Assembly (NCBI GenBank): GCA_033439795.1 | Contig: JAUTDP010000001.1 | Coordinates: forward strand, 3,100,001-3,164,000 | Direction: 5' to 3' | Length of the DNA: 64,000 bases | From: Sordaria brevicollis | Lineage: Eukaryota; Ascomycota; Sordariomycetes; Sordariales; Sordariaceae | Shown: positions 22,858 through 32,700 of the stretch, piece after piece | Position numbering within the stretch: position 1 is the stretch's first letter | Layout of the letters: every line of letters begins with the position of its first letter | Made by a program: the position numbers and the translations under genes | Notes under the pieces: model-generated | The model's input: the letters and a program-made list of their open reading frames with translations, nothing else | What the model was told of the DNA's origin: nothing | Database searches by the model: none

Positions 22858-24068
22858 CAACTTGAGAAGCTTTGTTGATTTGTGATACTCTCTTTTGGAG
22901 AGGTTATGTTTCGGTTTTGAACGACGTCAACGAGGTGGCTATCGACGGCCTACTCGTGCTCCCCCACGGCCTACCCCACCTGATTCATTGCTGCGGTTAC
23001 AATTTTGGGAGGGAAATGGGAAGATTGAAGGATCCGGGATAGTCAACAAGATGTAACTGCCCCGCACTCAACCCCTTCTCTCGAGGTTGTCTTTGCTATC
23101 ATCCGTATCAATCATTGTGAAGCTTCTCATCAAATCAATCGGATGTGGCAATTCACCTGAATTGAGAGTTGTTGGGAGAGAATCTGATGACTTTGACTCC
23201 CAAAACACAGCGAGACACAAGATATCGAGCTCCTCACCCGCTAGCGCAACGATGATGTCAAAGCCAAGGATCTTGTGTTCCCCGCCATCACTTGGTGGTT
23301 CCTGTGGTGTTTGTACAACACGGGGTTTGCCGGGCAGTCGAAAGAAATCTCACAAAGTCAATCACTTTCTCGAGTCCGAATGGCGTGATGGGGAACGAAC
23401 CATCTTGAATGTCCTTAACTTCTTTTCATATGAAAAGTCCCCGATCTTCAGGGCGTTCATGCGTATCGGGGCAGTCGTCAGCGATCGGAAACAGAAAGTC
23501 CTCGGTCGGGGTTCCCTGAACAGTGAAACGGTCCCTGCCGAGGTGCCTGGGCTGTTGCTTAGTAATTATCATTATCGCATACTAACATCGGAACACCAAC
23601 CGAGCGTCTGACTTTTTGCGATGAATCGCGGAATCGACGCAGACAAAGGCGGATGAGAGGACATGACGTTGAACTAAGGTATGTACCGGTAGTTGAAAAG
23701 CTTCTTTGAGCGATCTAAAATAAAGACTGGACGAAACATGAAGACGGGATCGGAGACGATATTAAGGTCAAGTTAAACATGTGCTCCCGCTGCTGTGATG
23801 GGATGGAACCAGGGGCACCAAACCAATGGGCCCACGCGGGAATTGCCCCGTTGTTGTTTGAACCACGCACCACTACGCTCGGGAACTCCCAGAACCCGCG
23901 CTGGGGTACCTGTCTCACCACATCCTTGTTCTCTCCGAGTACGTAGTGACTGACTGAGCGTCGGACGGAGTTCTCGCCGCGGAGTTTCCATTCATTCAAA
24001 TATCAAGACCACCTTTCGCCTCACATCGTAAACCCTTTGATCTTTGTCTTTTTCTCTCAACAACTCAT
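22858..24068. other. Divergent intergenic region between FAD oxidoreductase and glutathione peroxidase
   Basis: 1.2 kb of normal composition that should hold both promoters. A 174-codon non-ATG frame at 23,087-23,611 has no domain or composition to support it. The last 70 bp before 24,069 are pyrimidine-rich, as in fungal leaders. Nothing else was recognised. Confidence 0.5.
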
Positions 24069-24818
24069 ATGATACCCCGCCGCTGCCATCATCGCTCAGC
24101 AGTTGCGCTCACTCGTCTTGTGAAACCATCACAACTACTACCATCTCATCAACCACCACTTCGACTATCAGTCGCCTACAAACCAGCTATCCACCTTCAA
24201 CCCGTCACTCCCAGACACTTCACAACAACCACACCGAACAAGATGTCTTCCGCCACCACTTTCTACGACTTCAAGCCCCTCGACAGTAAGTCCCCGCCCG
24301 CCTCACCCTTCCCTACATAATCACTCATCACCCATACTAAACCATACCCCTCAACAGAGAAGGGCGCCGAACTCCCCCTCTCCACCTACCAAAACAAAGT
24401 CGTCCTCATCGTCAACGTCGCCTCCAAATGCGGTTTCACCCCCCAATACGCCGGCCTCGAAAAGGTCTACAAGGAAATCAAGGAGAAGTACCCTGACTCG
24501 TTCGAGATCCTTGGCTTTCCATGCAACCAGTTCGGCGGGCAGGAGCCTGGTACCGAAGAAGAGATTTCTAGCTTTTGCCAGCTCAACTACGGCGTTTCTT
24601 TCCCCATCATGAAGAAGGTTGAGGTCAATGGCGATAACGCGACCCCGCTGTATGAGTGGATGAAGAATGAGAAGCCCGGGCTGATGGGGCTCAAGAGGAT
24701 CAAGTGGAACTTTGAAAAGTTCTTGATTGGAAAGGATGGCAAGGTTAAGGGACGGTGGGCGAGCACTACCAAGCCGGAGAGCTTGAAGGAGGCGATTCTT
24801 AAGGAGTTGGGCGAGTAA
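24069..24818 (+). CDS. gpx: Glutathione/thioredoxin peroxidase, possible dual-start (mitochondrial and cytosolic)
   Basis: Two exons, 24,069-24,285 and 24,358-24,818, separated by a 72-nt GTAAGT...CAACAG intron. From the ATG at 24,243 the product is 167 aa, the usual size for Hyr1/Gpx3-type enzymes. The peroxidatic cysteine sits in N-V-A-S-K-C-G-F-T, the L-G-F-P-C-N-Q-F motif follows, the resolving cysteine is in S-F-C-Q-L-N-Y-G-V, and the W-N-F-E-K-F-L block is intact. Cysteine instead of selenocysteine plus a resolving cysteine predicts reduction by thioredoxin and a possible redox-sensor role. An in-frame ATG at 24,069 adds 58 residues rich in Arg, Ser and Thr with no acidic residue, ending in R-H-F-T-T-T-T, like a mitochondrial presequence. 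The upstream ATG has a weaker context (TCAT) than the second (CAAG), so leaky scanning could give two forms. Confidence 0.94.
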
Positions 24819-25173
24819 AATCACTTTTCTTTGCTGTCTCCGAGGAAGAGAAAGATGGTGTGGCTAACCGCCGTGGGGGTGTAGAGGAGGGAGGTGCTAA
24901 GCTCTAGTCGTATGATGGAAGAAGGCATGAAGGCGTGATGCTGGGTCGCGTCATAATCTATAGTGGTGGTTGAAATTTTAGAGCTTTATACCCTCAAGTC
25001 GCTTACTCTCATCGTTGTCATTTTGCCACTAACTCTTGGGGGGCTCTTGGGTGACATTATCTGTTCAGGGTACGCAAGGGATAGAGACTGCTTGATGTTC
25101 ACTTCATGAAACAAATCTTCATTTTCTGAGAGAACAGAAAGACCAAACAGAAAGAAAGCAACATCAGATATCA
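24819..25173. other. Convergent 3' region between gpx and gaaA
   Basis: 355 bp containing both 3' untranslated regions. No additional gene or RNA structure was recognised. Confidence 0.6.
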
Positions 25174-26555
25174 TCAAACAAGCCTCCACAGCCCATCCTG
25201 CGTCCTCTCAATTCTCACCTCCCTATTCTCGTCGATACTCCTCCTCCCCGCCTCCAAGATCGCCGTCGTAGCAATCGTATTCCTCAACGTCGGCAAGCCC
25301 TTCTTATCCAAGTCCCTGGGCGTCAACTTCCCTTCATTTACCGCCCGACACCCATCCACAAACTTCTCCATCGACACGTACCCATACCCGGACTGGCCCG
25401 CAAAGTTTCCATCCTCGTCGGGTGCGTACTTCATGTAGAACGGGTTATACCACATTAGCTGGCCGGCCGAGTCCTCAGCAACATCGTACCCGCGCTTGGC
25501 CTGGTCGATGCGGATCTCGCCGCCCTGCGCCAGGTAGTGGAAGTACTGGTTCGAGTGAACACCAGCCTTTTGCGGCGCCGTCCACGAGGCCGTGTACACG
25601 CCCGTGGCGTGCTTGCTTGGGTCATTTTCCTTTTGCCAGTGGACCAGCAAGCTGATGGTGTCCTCGGTCTTCTCGTGGCAGCCCAACTCGACAGCGACGC
25701 CCGTCGAAGCCGAGGCCGACACCTTGACGGGTACGTAACCCAGCTGGGACACCATCGAGTCGCAAATGTCGACGTGGTGGCTGTTGAGGTAGTACGAGAT
25801 GTCCGAGTCGATGCCGGCCCAGGCTGCGAAAGTCTGCAGCTGCGACTTGGGCTGCGACATGTAGCTGTAGAAGTAGTTGAAGTCGCCCAGGTTCTTGGCC
25901 CGGTGCTTGGCGTCCGCGTAGGCCGGGTCGAAGCGCTTGTGGTGCTCGATGTAGACGTACACGCCGTGCTTCTCGGCCGCCTCGAGCAGGGCGATGTGGT
26001 GCGCGAGCTCCTTGACGGCCGGCTTGGTGATCATGACGTGGATCTTGCGCTCGATGGCGTACAGCGCGATGGGGTAGTGCGTGGTGTCGGGCGTGAAGAT
26101 GGTGATGGCGTCGCCGGGCGAGAGGGCGTCGATGGCCGCCTTGTACGATTCTGGGTCTTTGGCATTGTCGGCGGGGAAGGAGTCGAACGAGGTGTCGAGG
26201 TTGTTGTAGACTTGAGTGATGTTCTTCTTGAGATGCTCCCCTGGAGAATTGGCAGTGATTAGTACGAGTTATGGATTTCTGGACGGCAGTTCAAGGGTAA
26301 CTCACGAATTGCTGGGAACTTTGTGCCATTGACACCAACCATTCCAAGCTTGCCAACTTTGCCTCTTCGACGAAGATCGAACATGGACAGTCCAACAACA
26401 CCAACCTTCTTGTCCGAGCCAGAGGCACCGCCGCCGACGAAGCCGGTGGTGTACTCACCGGTACCAACCTAAGCGAGTAAGATAATGATTCTAGGGTGAG
26501 TCGGTTCCGTAGATTGTGGACTTACCATCAACACATTGAGGGGAGCAGAGGCCAT
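25174..26555 (-). CDS. gaaA: D-galacturonate reductase, GaaA/GAR2 type (Gfo/Idh/MocA family)
   Basis: Three exons: 26,555-26,526, 26,468-26,306 and 26,240-25,174, giving 419 aa; introns of 57 and 65 nt. The NAD(P)-binding start is [14 protein letters not shown], with intron 1 falling inside it after residue 10. The catalytic lysine is expected in I-T-K-P-A-V-K, the equivalent of the family E-K-P motif, followed by Y-I-E-H-H-K-R-F-D. The N-terminal pattern through F-D-L-R-R-R-G-K-V matches the GaaA/GAR2 branch of galacturonate reductases, which make L-galactonate from pectin-derived D-galacturonate in the cytosol. It is divergent from a GaaC-type aldolase, the arrangement known for this pathway in Aspergillus and Botrytis, and this context supports the assignment. 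Another sugar oxidoreductase of the same family remains possible. Confidence 0.88.
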
Positions 26556-27285
26556 GTTGGGCAACTTGACTGGACAATAATTGAGTGTGACGTGGTTCGA
26601 GTGAAGGAATGGCAGAAGTTACTCCTCGGAGGTTGTTGGACGCTCGTTTGTATATAGAGGAGTGTCAACGGGAACAGCTTAGCCGGGGTTAGATGAACTG
26701 ATGGAGCAACTGTCCTGGGGTGTCTCGTGGCCGGAATAATTATCGTGACACGACTTCAAGCTACTACCAGGTACGCTTCGGGCCGTTTGTTGGAAGTCTA
26801 TTACAGCTTCCACTTTTTGTCAAGGAAGGTCTGTGACCATGCTGTACACAGCGATCCAAGTCATCTTAATCTTGGCCCTGGGGAAGCTGATGTCCATACT
26901 TCCGTGTCGCTCGGGGTAATTAATGCCATTGGAGCGAATGGAAGAAATTGGGTCAAGACGCGGTCAAGACATGGGATGATGCCGATCAGGTCCCATGAAC
27001 CAGGTTGTGTACCTTGATGGCCCCGCGATCTTTCGTCCCATATTATTGCCTATTGGATCGCCAACCTCATCAGGGCCCAGCCCGCCGTTGTGAACTTCGT
27101 TCGATTTAGTTTTTGAAAGATGTCGGCTTTGATAGGTATCGTTGTAACTTTGATTGCTCCGGAGCTTCACGGAAAGATTGAACAGTAATTTAAAGTGCAA
27201 TGGTGGAAGTACATACTCGAACGCGGGGAAGCTGTCATTGGCGGGGTCATGAGGGGAGGGTGCCCTGGGTGTGCCGGTGTGCGAA

Positions 27286-27294
27286 TTTGGAGGA
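27286..27294 (-). promoter_or_regulatory. Near-match galacturonate-responsive element
   Basis: The plus strand reads TTTGGAGGA, so the minus strand is TCCTCCAAA, one base away from TCCNCCAAT but containing the CCNCCAA core described for GaaR-type regulators. Confidence 0.4.
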
Positions 27295-27627
27295 GACGGA
27301 AGGTGGGGTGAAACCCCCAGTCTGACCCACTCCTTCCCCCACGCCAACTTTTGGGGCTGCTTTCCCCGCATTTTCCACTTCCCCAGTTCATCCAAAACAT
27401 CGTCATGCTTTGACGTCTTGCCTTCTTTCCATTGTTTTTGGCGTTGAATTGCTTCTTACAACCTTCCATGCTTTCAGGCTAAACTTGTTCTCTTACGGCC
27501 TTTTTCAATCACCAATTCCACTCTCACCGAGTCAGCCTCTTTTTCTTGCCCGACTGGACGGTCCCCAAAATGTGACAGTGGGGGTGTGCTCCATCCTTGC
27601 CATCAACACTTTACAACGACTAACTTT

Positions 27628-27636
27628 ATTGGAGGA
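27628..27636 (-). promoter_or_regulatory. Exact galacturonate-responsive element (GARE-like)
   Basis: The plus strand reads ATTGGAGGA, the exact reverse complement of TCCTCCAAT, matching TCCNCCAAT reported for galacturonate-induced genes of Aspergillus and the CCNCCAA core of the GaaR regulator. With 8 fixed bases, about 0.07 chance matches are expected in both strands of this 2.2-kb region. It lies about 1.07 kb from gaaA and 1.11 kb from gaaC. Confidence 0.6.
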
Positions 27637-28748
27637 AATATTTGTTCCGTCTCGTGGCCGACACCAGATGGCTGGATGGTAAGCTAGGAGCCTTTCCCCA
27701 GGAAACTTGGCGCCCGACATGTGAGCCTTGACTTGATGTTCTCGCCGCCATCGGATAGTCCTGGGCAGATGAATAACTCAACTTTCAAACGCCAGGAGCG
27801 AACATGGCTTCAGGCGTTTCCGAAACCTACCGGGTGATATCGTTGACCATCGTTTAACATTCCCCAGCTGGCCTTTCTGCACCAAACATCTCTGCACATC
27901 ATCAGGCCATATTGTTAGGTGTCGTATCGACTGACCAGATCAGGGACGCCTTTTGAGCCAGACCTTGTTCAGCAAAAGCATTCTTCGCTCGCCGGACTCT
28001 GGGCCTTGAGAGTGTCTGAACCTCTGCTCGTTCAATACCTACTCTTGACTAAAAGGTCAACAGCAAGCGGCTGTGGTTTCAACGGTCCACAAGGAGATCA
28101 TCCGCTTGGCGGGGCCCAATGACCCGGAATCCTGACTTCAACCACTCCTTCTCCTCATCGGCCCCATTCTTTTCCCGCTCGCCGCCATTCCAAAGCAAGT
28201 TAAGACGGCGTTTTGAGCAGACAGGAAGGTGGATGCGTGATTTGTTTCTCCATTTATTCCCCATATTGCTCCGTCCCACCACCCCCATCCGGCTGTCATC
28301 TCCCTGCGGTAAGCCCCTCCATGACATCTACTCCTCCTTCATCACCATCCCGACCCATCCACGTTGTATGGCTCGCTTCACCACTTAGCCGCTGTCTGTT
28401 TGTTTGCCCCTTGCTTTTACCAACTCCCGTCTTCGGCCAACAGGGACCTCGCAGGCCGATTGATGCCTTGGTTGGCTGCCTCGGACCATTGTCCGGGCGA
28501 GCTGCTCCTGGTTTCTGAACTCTTTTCATAGTTGGGGTACTGATTCTGGAGTTTATTAGACGGTTTGTTAGTGGAAATTTCCTTTTTGATAAGTAGGATA
28601 CATTCCCTTGATTGATTTTTTGCCTTTCCTCCTCATGCTTATTCTCTCCCCTTCTTGAATCTCCTACCGCTAGGTCCGGGCTACAATCCTTTCAAGACGC
28701 AATCCTTAAACATCAACCTTATTTCCTTCTCCCAGACACTCCTCAACC

Positions 28749-29732
28749 ATGACTGTATCCAATGGTGCCACAAACGGCCAACAGGCCCCGAGAAGACCTC
28801 TTCCATGCGGCATCTACGCCCCGACCATGACCTTCTTCGATGACGAGACTGAGGACCTCGACATTCCCACCATCAAGAAACACGCCGTTCGTTTGGTGAA
28901 GGACGGACTCGCTGGCTTGGTGACCATGGGCTCCAACGGGGAGGCAGTTCACTGTACGCGAGAGGAAAAGGCGGCAGTAACCCGCGCGACGAGAGAGGCG
29001 TTAGATGAGGCTGACTTCAAGGACACACCCATCATTGTTGGTACAACAGAGGGCAGTGTCAGAGGGACAATCGAGCTGTGCAAGATCGCCCAGGAAGCCG
29101 GCGGCGATTATGTGCTGCTGCTCCCGCCCTCATATTTCCGTCTTCTCATGGACGAGCAAGCAATCCACGACTACTTCATCGCCGTGGCTGACGAAAGCCC
29201 CCTGCCGCTCGTTCTTTATAACTATCCCGGAGCCGTTGCCGGAATCGACATGGACTCCGACTTGCTGATCAAGCTCGCCGCCCATCCCAACATTGTCGGC
29301 ACCAAATTCACCTGCGGAAACACGGGCAAGCTCACGCGAGTGGCGCAAGCGACCGAGGCCAAGACTCCCTGGGCTGAGGGATCCGGCTACATGGCATTCG
29401 GCGGAATGTGCGACTTCACCGTTCAGACCTTGGCCAGTGGCGGCAGCGGTATCATTGCCGGCGGAGCCAACGTGATGCCCAAGGTGTGCGTCAAGGTGTG
29501 GAATCTGTATGTGGAAGGAAAGATCAATGAGGCCGTTGCCCTTCAAAAGACGCTCGCCAAGGGCGACTGGTTCTTGACCAAGTCGGCCATTGCCGGTACC
29601 AAGCAAGCTATTCAGAGCTACTTTGGCTATGGCGGGTACCCCAGGCGACCGCTCAAGAGGCTGGAAAAGGCTCGGGTGGCCGCTATTGAGGAGGGGATTA
29701 AGGAGGTTATGGAGATTGAGAACTCGCTATAG
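28749..29732 (+). CDS. gaaC: 2-keto-3-deoxy-L-galactonate aldolase, GaaC/LGA1 type (DHDPS/NAL family)
   Basis: Intronless, 327 aa, a TIM-barrel class I aldolase. The Schiff-base lysine is Lys186 in I-V-G-T-K-F-T, and the catalytic tyrosine is Tyr157 in the Y-N-Y-P motif. An N-terminal G-x-x-x-P-T-like start and a G-S-N-G-E-A pyruvate-binding loop near residues 58-63 also fit. The family includes dihydrodipicolinate synthase, but filamentous fungi make lysine by the aminoadipate route, so a catabolic role fits better. In the fungal galacturonate pathway LGA1/GaaC splits L-threo-3-deoxy-hexulosonate to pyruvate and L-glyceraldehyde. The divergent GaaA-type neighbour supports this. The C-terminus (G-G-Y-P-R-R-P-L) matches these fungal aldolases. 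A 4-hydroxy-2-oxoglutarate aldolase activity is the main alternative. Confidence 0.91.
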   Translation: MTVSNGATNGQQAPRRPLPCGIYAPTMTFFDDETEDLDIPTIKKHAVRLVKDGLAGLVTMGSNGEAVHCTREEKAAVTRATREALDEADFKDTPIIVGTTEGSVRGTIELCKIAQEAGGDYVLLLPPSYFRLLMDEQAIHDYFIAVADESPLPLVLYNYPGAVAGIDMDSDLLIKLAAHPNIVGTKFTCGNTGKLTRVAQATEAKTPWAEGSGYMAFGGMCDFTVQTLASGGSGIIAGGANVMPKVCVKVWNLYVEGKINEAVALQKTLAKGDWFLTKSAIAGTKQAIQSYFGYGGYPRRPLKRLEKARVAAIEEGIKEVMEIENSL

Positions 29733-32700
29733 CAGAGATAGGGGCAGATGAACAAAAGATGAACGAGGCAATAAAGCACCATGAAAGAGGGGAGCGGTTG
29801 CTTCCATCATTCAAGGGATAGGCATTGGCATAGCGGAGAAAATACGATGGACAGCGATTGTACGTAGGATGACACAAATAATCATAAAGGAAACGACAAG
29901 CCAAACGCATAAACAATCCAAAGTGAAAGAAAGTGTCTCGTTGTGTTTCATTGATAACGCAATGTATTCAATGCAACGGCTCAGCAATGTCTTCTCTCTT
30001 CTACCCTTTTGATGGCTCCATACGCTACACTTTTCCTAACACATCGCACTATGACAGTTTTTTGGCGAACGTCGTTGATTATTCAAGTGTCCATCTTGTT
30101 GGTGTACCCTCGGCTGACAGCGGCAGCTGAGCGCTTCAAATAAATACAGAACTGGTCTTCCATAAACGCCACCAAAGTATGAAATCGGAAAGTTGGTACT
30201 CAGCCGCAGGCTGTAACTCTTCAAGCATTGGTCTTGAGAAAAGATTACAATATACTGAACTGTACAGGATTGCCGAGATAATACCAGTGAACGAGTTTAC
30301 CAGGTATAAGGGTCACGGCTCTTAGCTCTTGTCAGTGGAAACAGCTGCTGCAAAATGAACAAGGAAGATAACATACAACAACATTACCACACATGGTCAT
30401 GGTCAATATATAAGCCCCGTCTCAGGACCCTTACAACAAACGCGCCCTTCCAAAAGATACAAAGCGTGTTGGAAGGGTAGAAAGAAGAGAACCGTGGTCC
30501 TGGTACACGGTCACTGGACTGCTCTTAAGCAAATTCGACACTACCTATGCTAGTCTTCGAAATCCACTCACCTCTTGGTCTCCATTATTGCTCCTTGAAC
30601 TTGGAAAAAAATGGTAAATCGGCATTTCATCTTTATCTGACAGTTTCTAATATCTTTTGGGATCATCAGCGTCACCTTGGTACTAGTTGTGTCGAGTGTT
30701 TGTGCCTAGATGCATTGAACACTAGCCGAGCTGGGAACAAAGCGACTCTTCGTATATAGACACTCTGTCTCCAAGACGCAATTATTGGTTCGAAAAGCAA
30801 TCTGGCGACGGAGAAACAACGTGGTTTCCTTTCTTGAATCCCTTTACTCTTGACAAGCTCGTCCGTCGTCATTGTTTTTTTTTTTTTTTTACCAATTATC
30901 ATTGTCTTCACAAGGGAGTTGTGCTCTTGTCCGCGCTGAACTTGGTGTTAATTACAGACCTCCATGATAAACAAATGCCTGTTGATGTGCGTCGTCAACG
31001 GTATATCAACTTGTTCAGGACAAACTAAGAGCGACGGACATCGCCCCTGCTGGCCTTGCTTTTTATTTCCATGATGACCGTCGTCTGAATATCTCCAAGT
31101 ATAAGAGAACGACAGGGAACAGGACGTGGCAGAGAATGAATAGTGATTTAATGTTTTCAAAGCGGGATCAATGGGGATGTGCAGTGAATATGAAGGAGAG
31201 ACCAATGATGACCCTTCGGAAGATGTTTTCTGCAGGTATCGATGTCTGGAACAGGATCTTCAGAAAGCAAATGTTTCGTTTCTTCCCAAAAGAATACAAT
31301 GAAGTTTTCGATGCTTGAAAAATGTCCATGACCGCTTGCTCCTTCCCAACGTACTCTCCATCGGTCTTTCTTCCCTTGTGTATTCTTTGCCCACGCAATT
31401 ATGTGGAAGGTACGACCCGGAAGTCTGCATTGCAACTGACTTTTTAATACTCACCTTCCACTTAACATTGCGTCCTCTGCAATGGCTTCTGTAGATGTGA
31501 CTGAGCATGGTAAATGGTGGACTCTTCCTTCGAAGTCTGTACAGGCGGCTTTCACGAACTCCGTCGTGGACTGCCAGTGTCGCTTTTAAGAGAACATGTG
31601 GTGAACACACGCGACCGCGTCTCCAGTGACACTTGACCATCAAAGCTGTCTCACTGTACTTCAGAATTACGAAGCTCTTTCAAACATCCTATGGCCCTCT
31701 CGGCGGCCTACCTATCAATGTACGACACTTCTTATTTCCAGTCTGTCTTCTCGCTTTCAGTCGAGGATAATTTCCCATGACCAGCCGCTCGATAGATCCT
31801 CAGACTTATAAGTGACTCAATCATCATCAAAGCAATATCGAAGTTTCCCTCGGTTCAGTCCATCGTCCACTTTGACCCATTGTTCAACCTAGCTATAGAT
31901 ATACTCGACCGAATCTCTAAGGGATCCAAAGCATCCGAGAACCTGAGATCGCCATTGAAAACTTTTGCATCGTCACATCGTCAAATTCAACTTACAGGAT
32001 ACCTACTCCCATCTGTATCGGAGTCGTTCCTCCACCCACGCCGGCTCGGAGTCGGAGGTAACACTGGACCGCGAAGCTTAGCAGCCTTCACAGCAAAGTC
32101 TCCATCAAACTTATGCAGGGCAAGTGGTGACAAGAAATTGTACCTCACATGCGCCCGGTCGGTCTCCGTCCCGGACGGACACCTGTGACACACACACCCA
32201 ACCTCCCGCTCGCTCGGGAGCCGTTGCGCCGTTCAAAGGTTTTTAAGAAAGTGTGGATGGATGTAACGCCGCCCCGTTCGGCCAAGCCCCGATGAATGGA
32301 TACCGTAGACTTCGTCGATACTCACCGCCTGGATCCTTTCAACAGATCCTTTGAAGTTTTCTTTCTTTTTCTCCTTCCCACGCGGAAACACGACACTGGG
32401 TCATGTTTAGCTGGGTAAAGTGTTTGCCGATGCGGCCGACACGTAGCCGTGAGAGAACCAAGGGAGACCTAGCAAGAGCTTACTTGACTTCCTTGGTCGG
32501 CGATCTTCGCAAGCTGTTGTCTTCGGCATCCCCTATTTCTGCCGGACCGAAAGCGCATTCTTGAAACTCCGCGACAGCGTGTCCGTCCGGCCGGGTGCCA
32601 GCAAGCTAGCTAGCTCGACCACATTTACCCCAGACTCTCCGATGACGACCGAGTCAGCAACGAAGACAGACAGTCAAGGGAACAAGACGCACACAAAGCT

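Larger units (their letters stand above)
26556..28748. promoter_or_regulatory. Shared divergent upstream region of gaaA and gaaC
   Basis: 2.2 kb with no supported ORF between the two galacturonate genes. It contains one exact and one near match to the galacturonate-responsive consensus TCCNCCAAT, listed separately. The region is long for a shared promoter. A pyrimidine-rich stretch at about 28,590-28,740 precedes the gaaC start. Confidence 0.7.

Noticed and set aside
23087..23611. 174-codon plus-strand frame between the FAD oxidoreductase and gpx
   Set aside because: Starts at a non-ATG codon, has random-looking composition and no domain, and lies where two promoters are expected.
26556..28748. 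Several SYGGRG carbon-catabolite (CreA/CRE-1) consensus sites
   Set aside because: About eight to nine matches are expected by chance in both strands of a region this long, so they carry no information.
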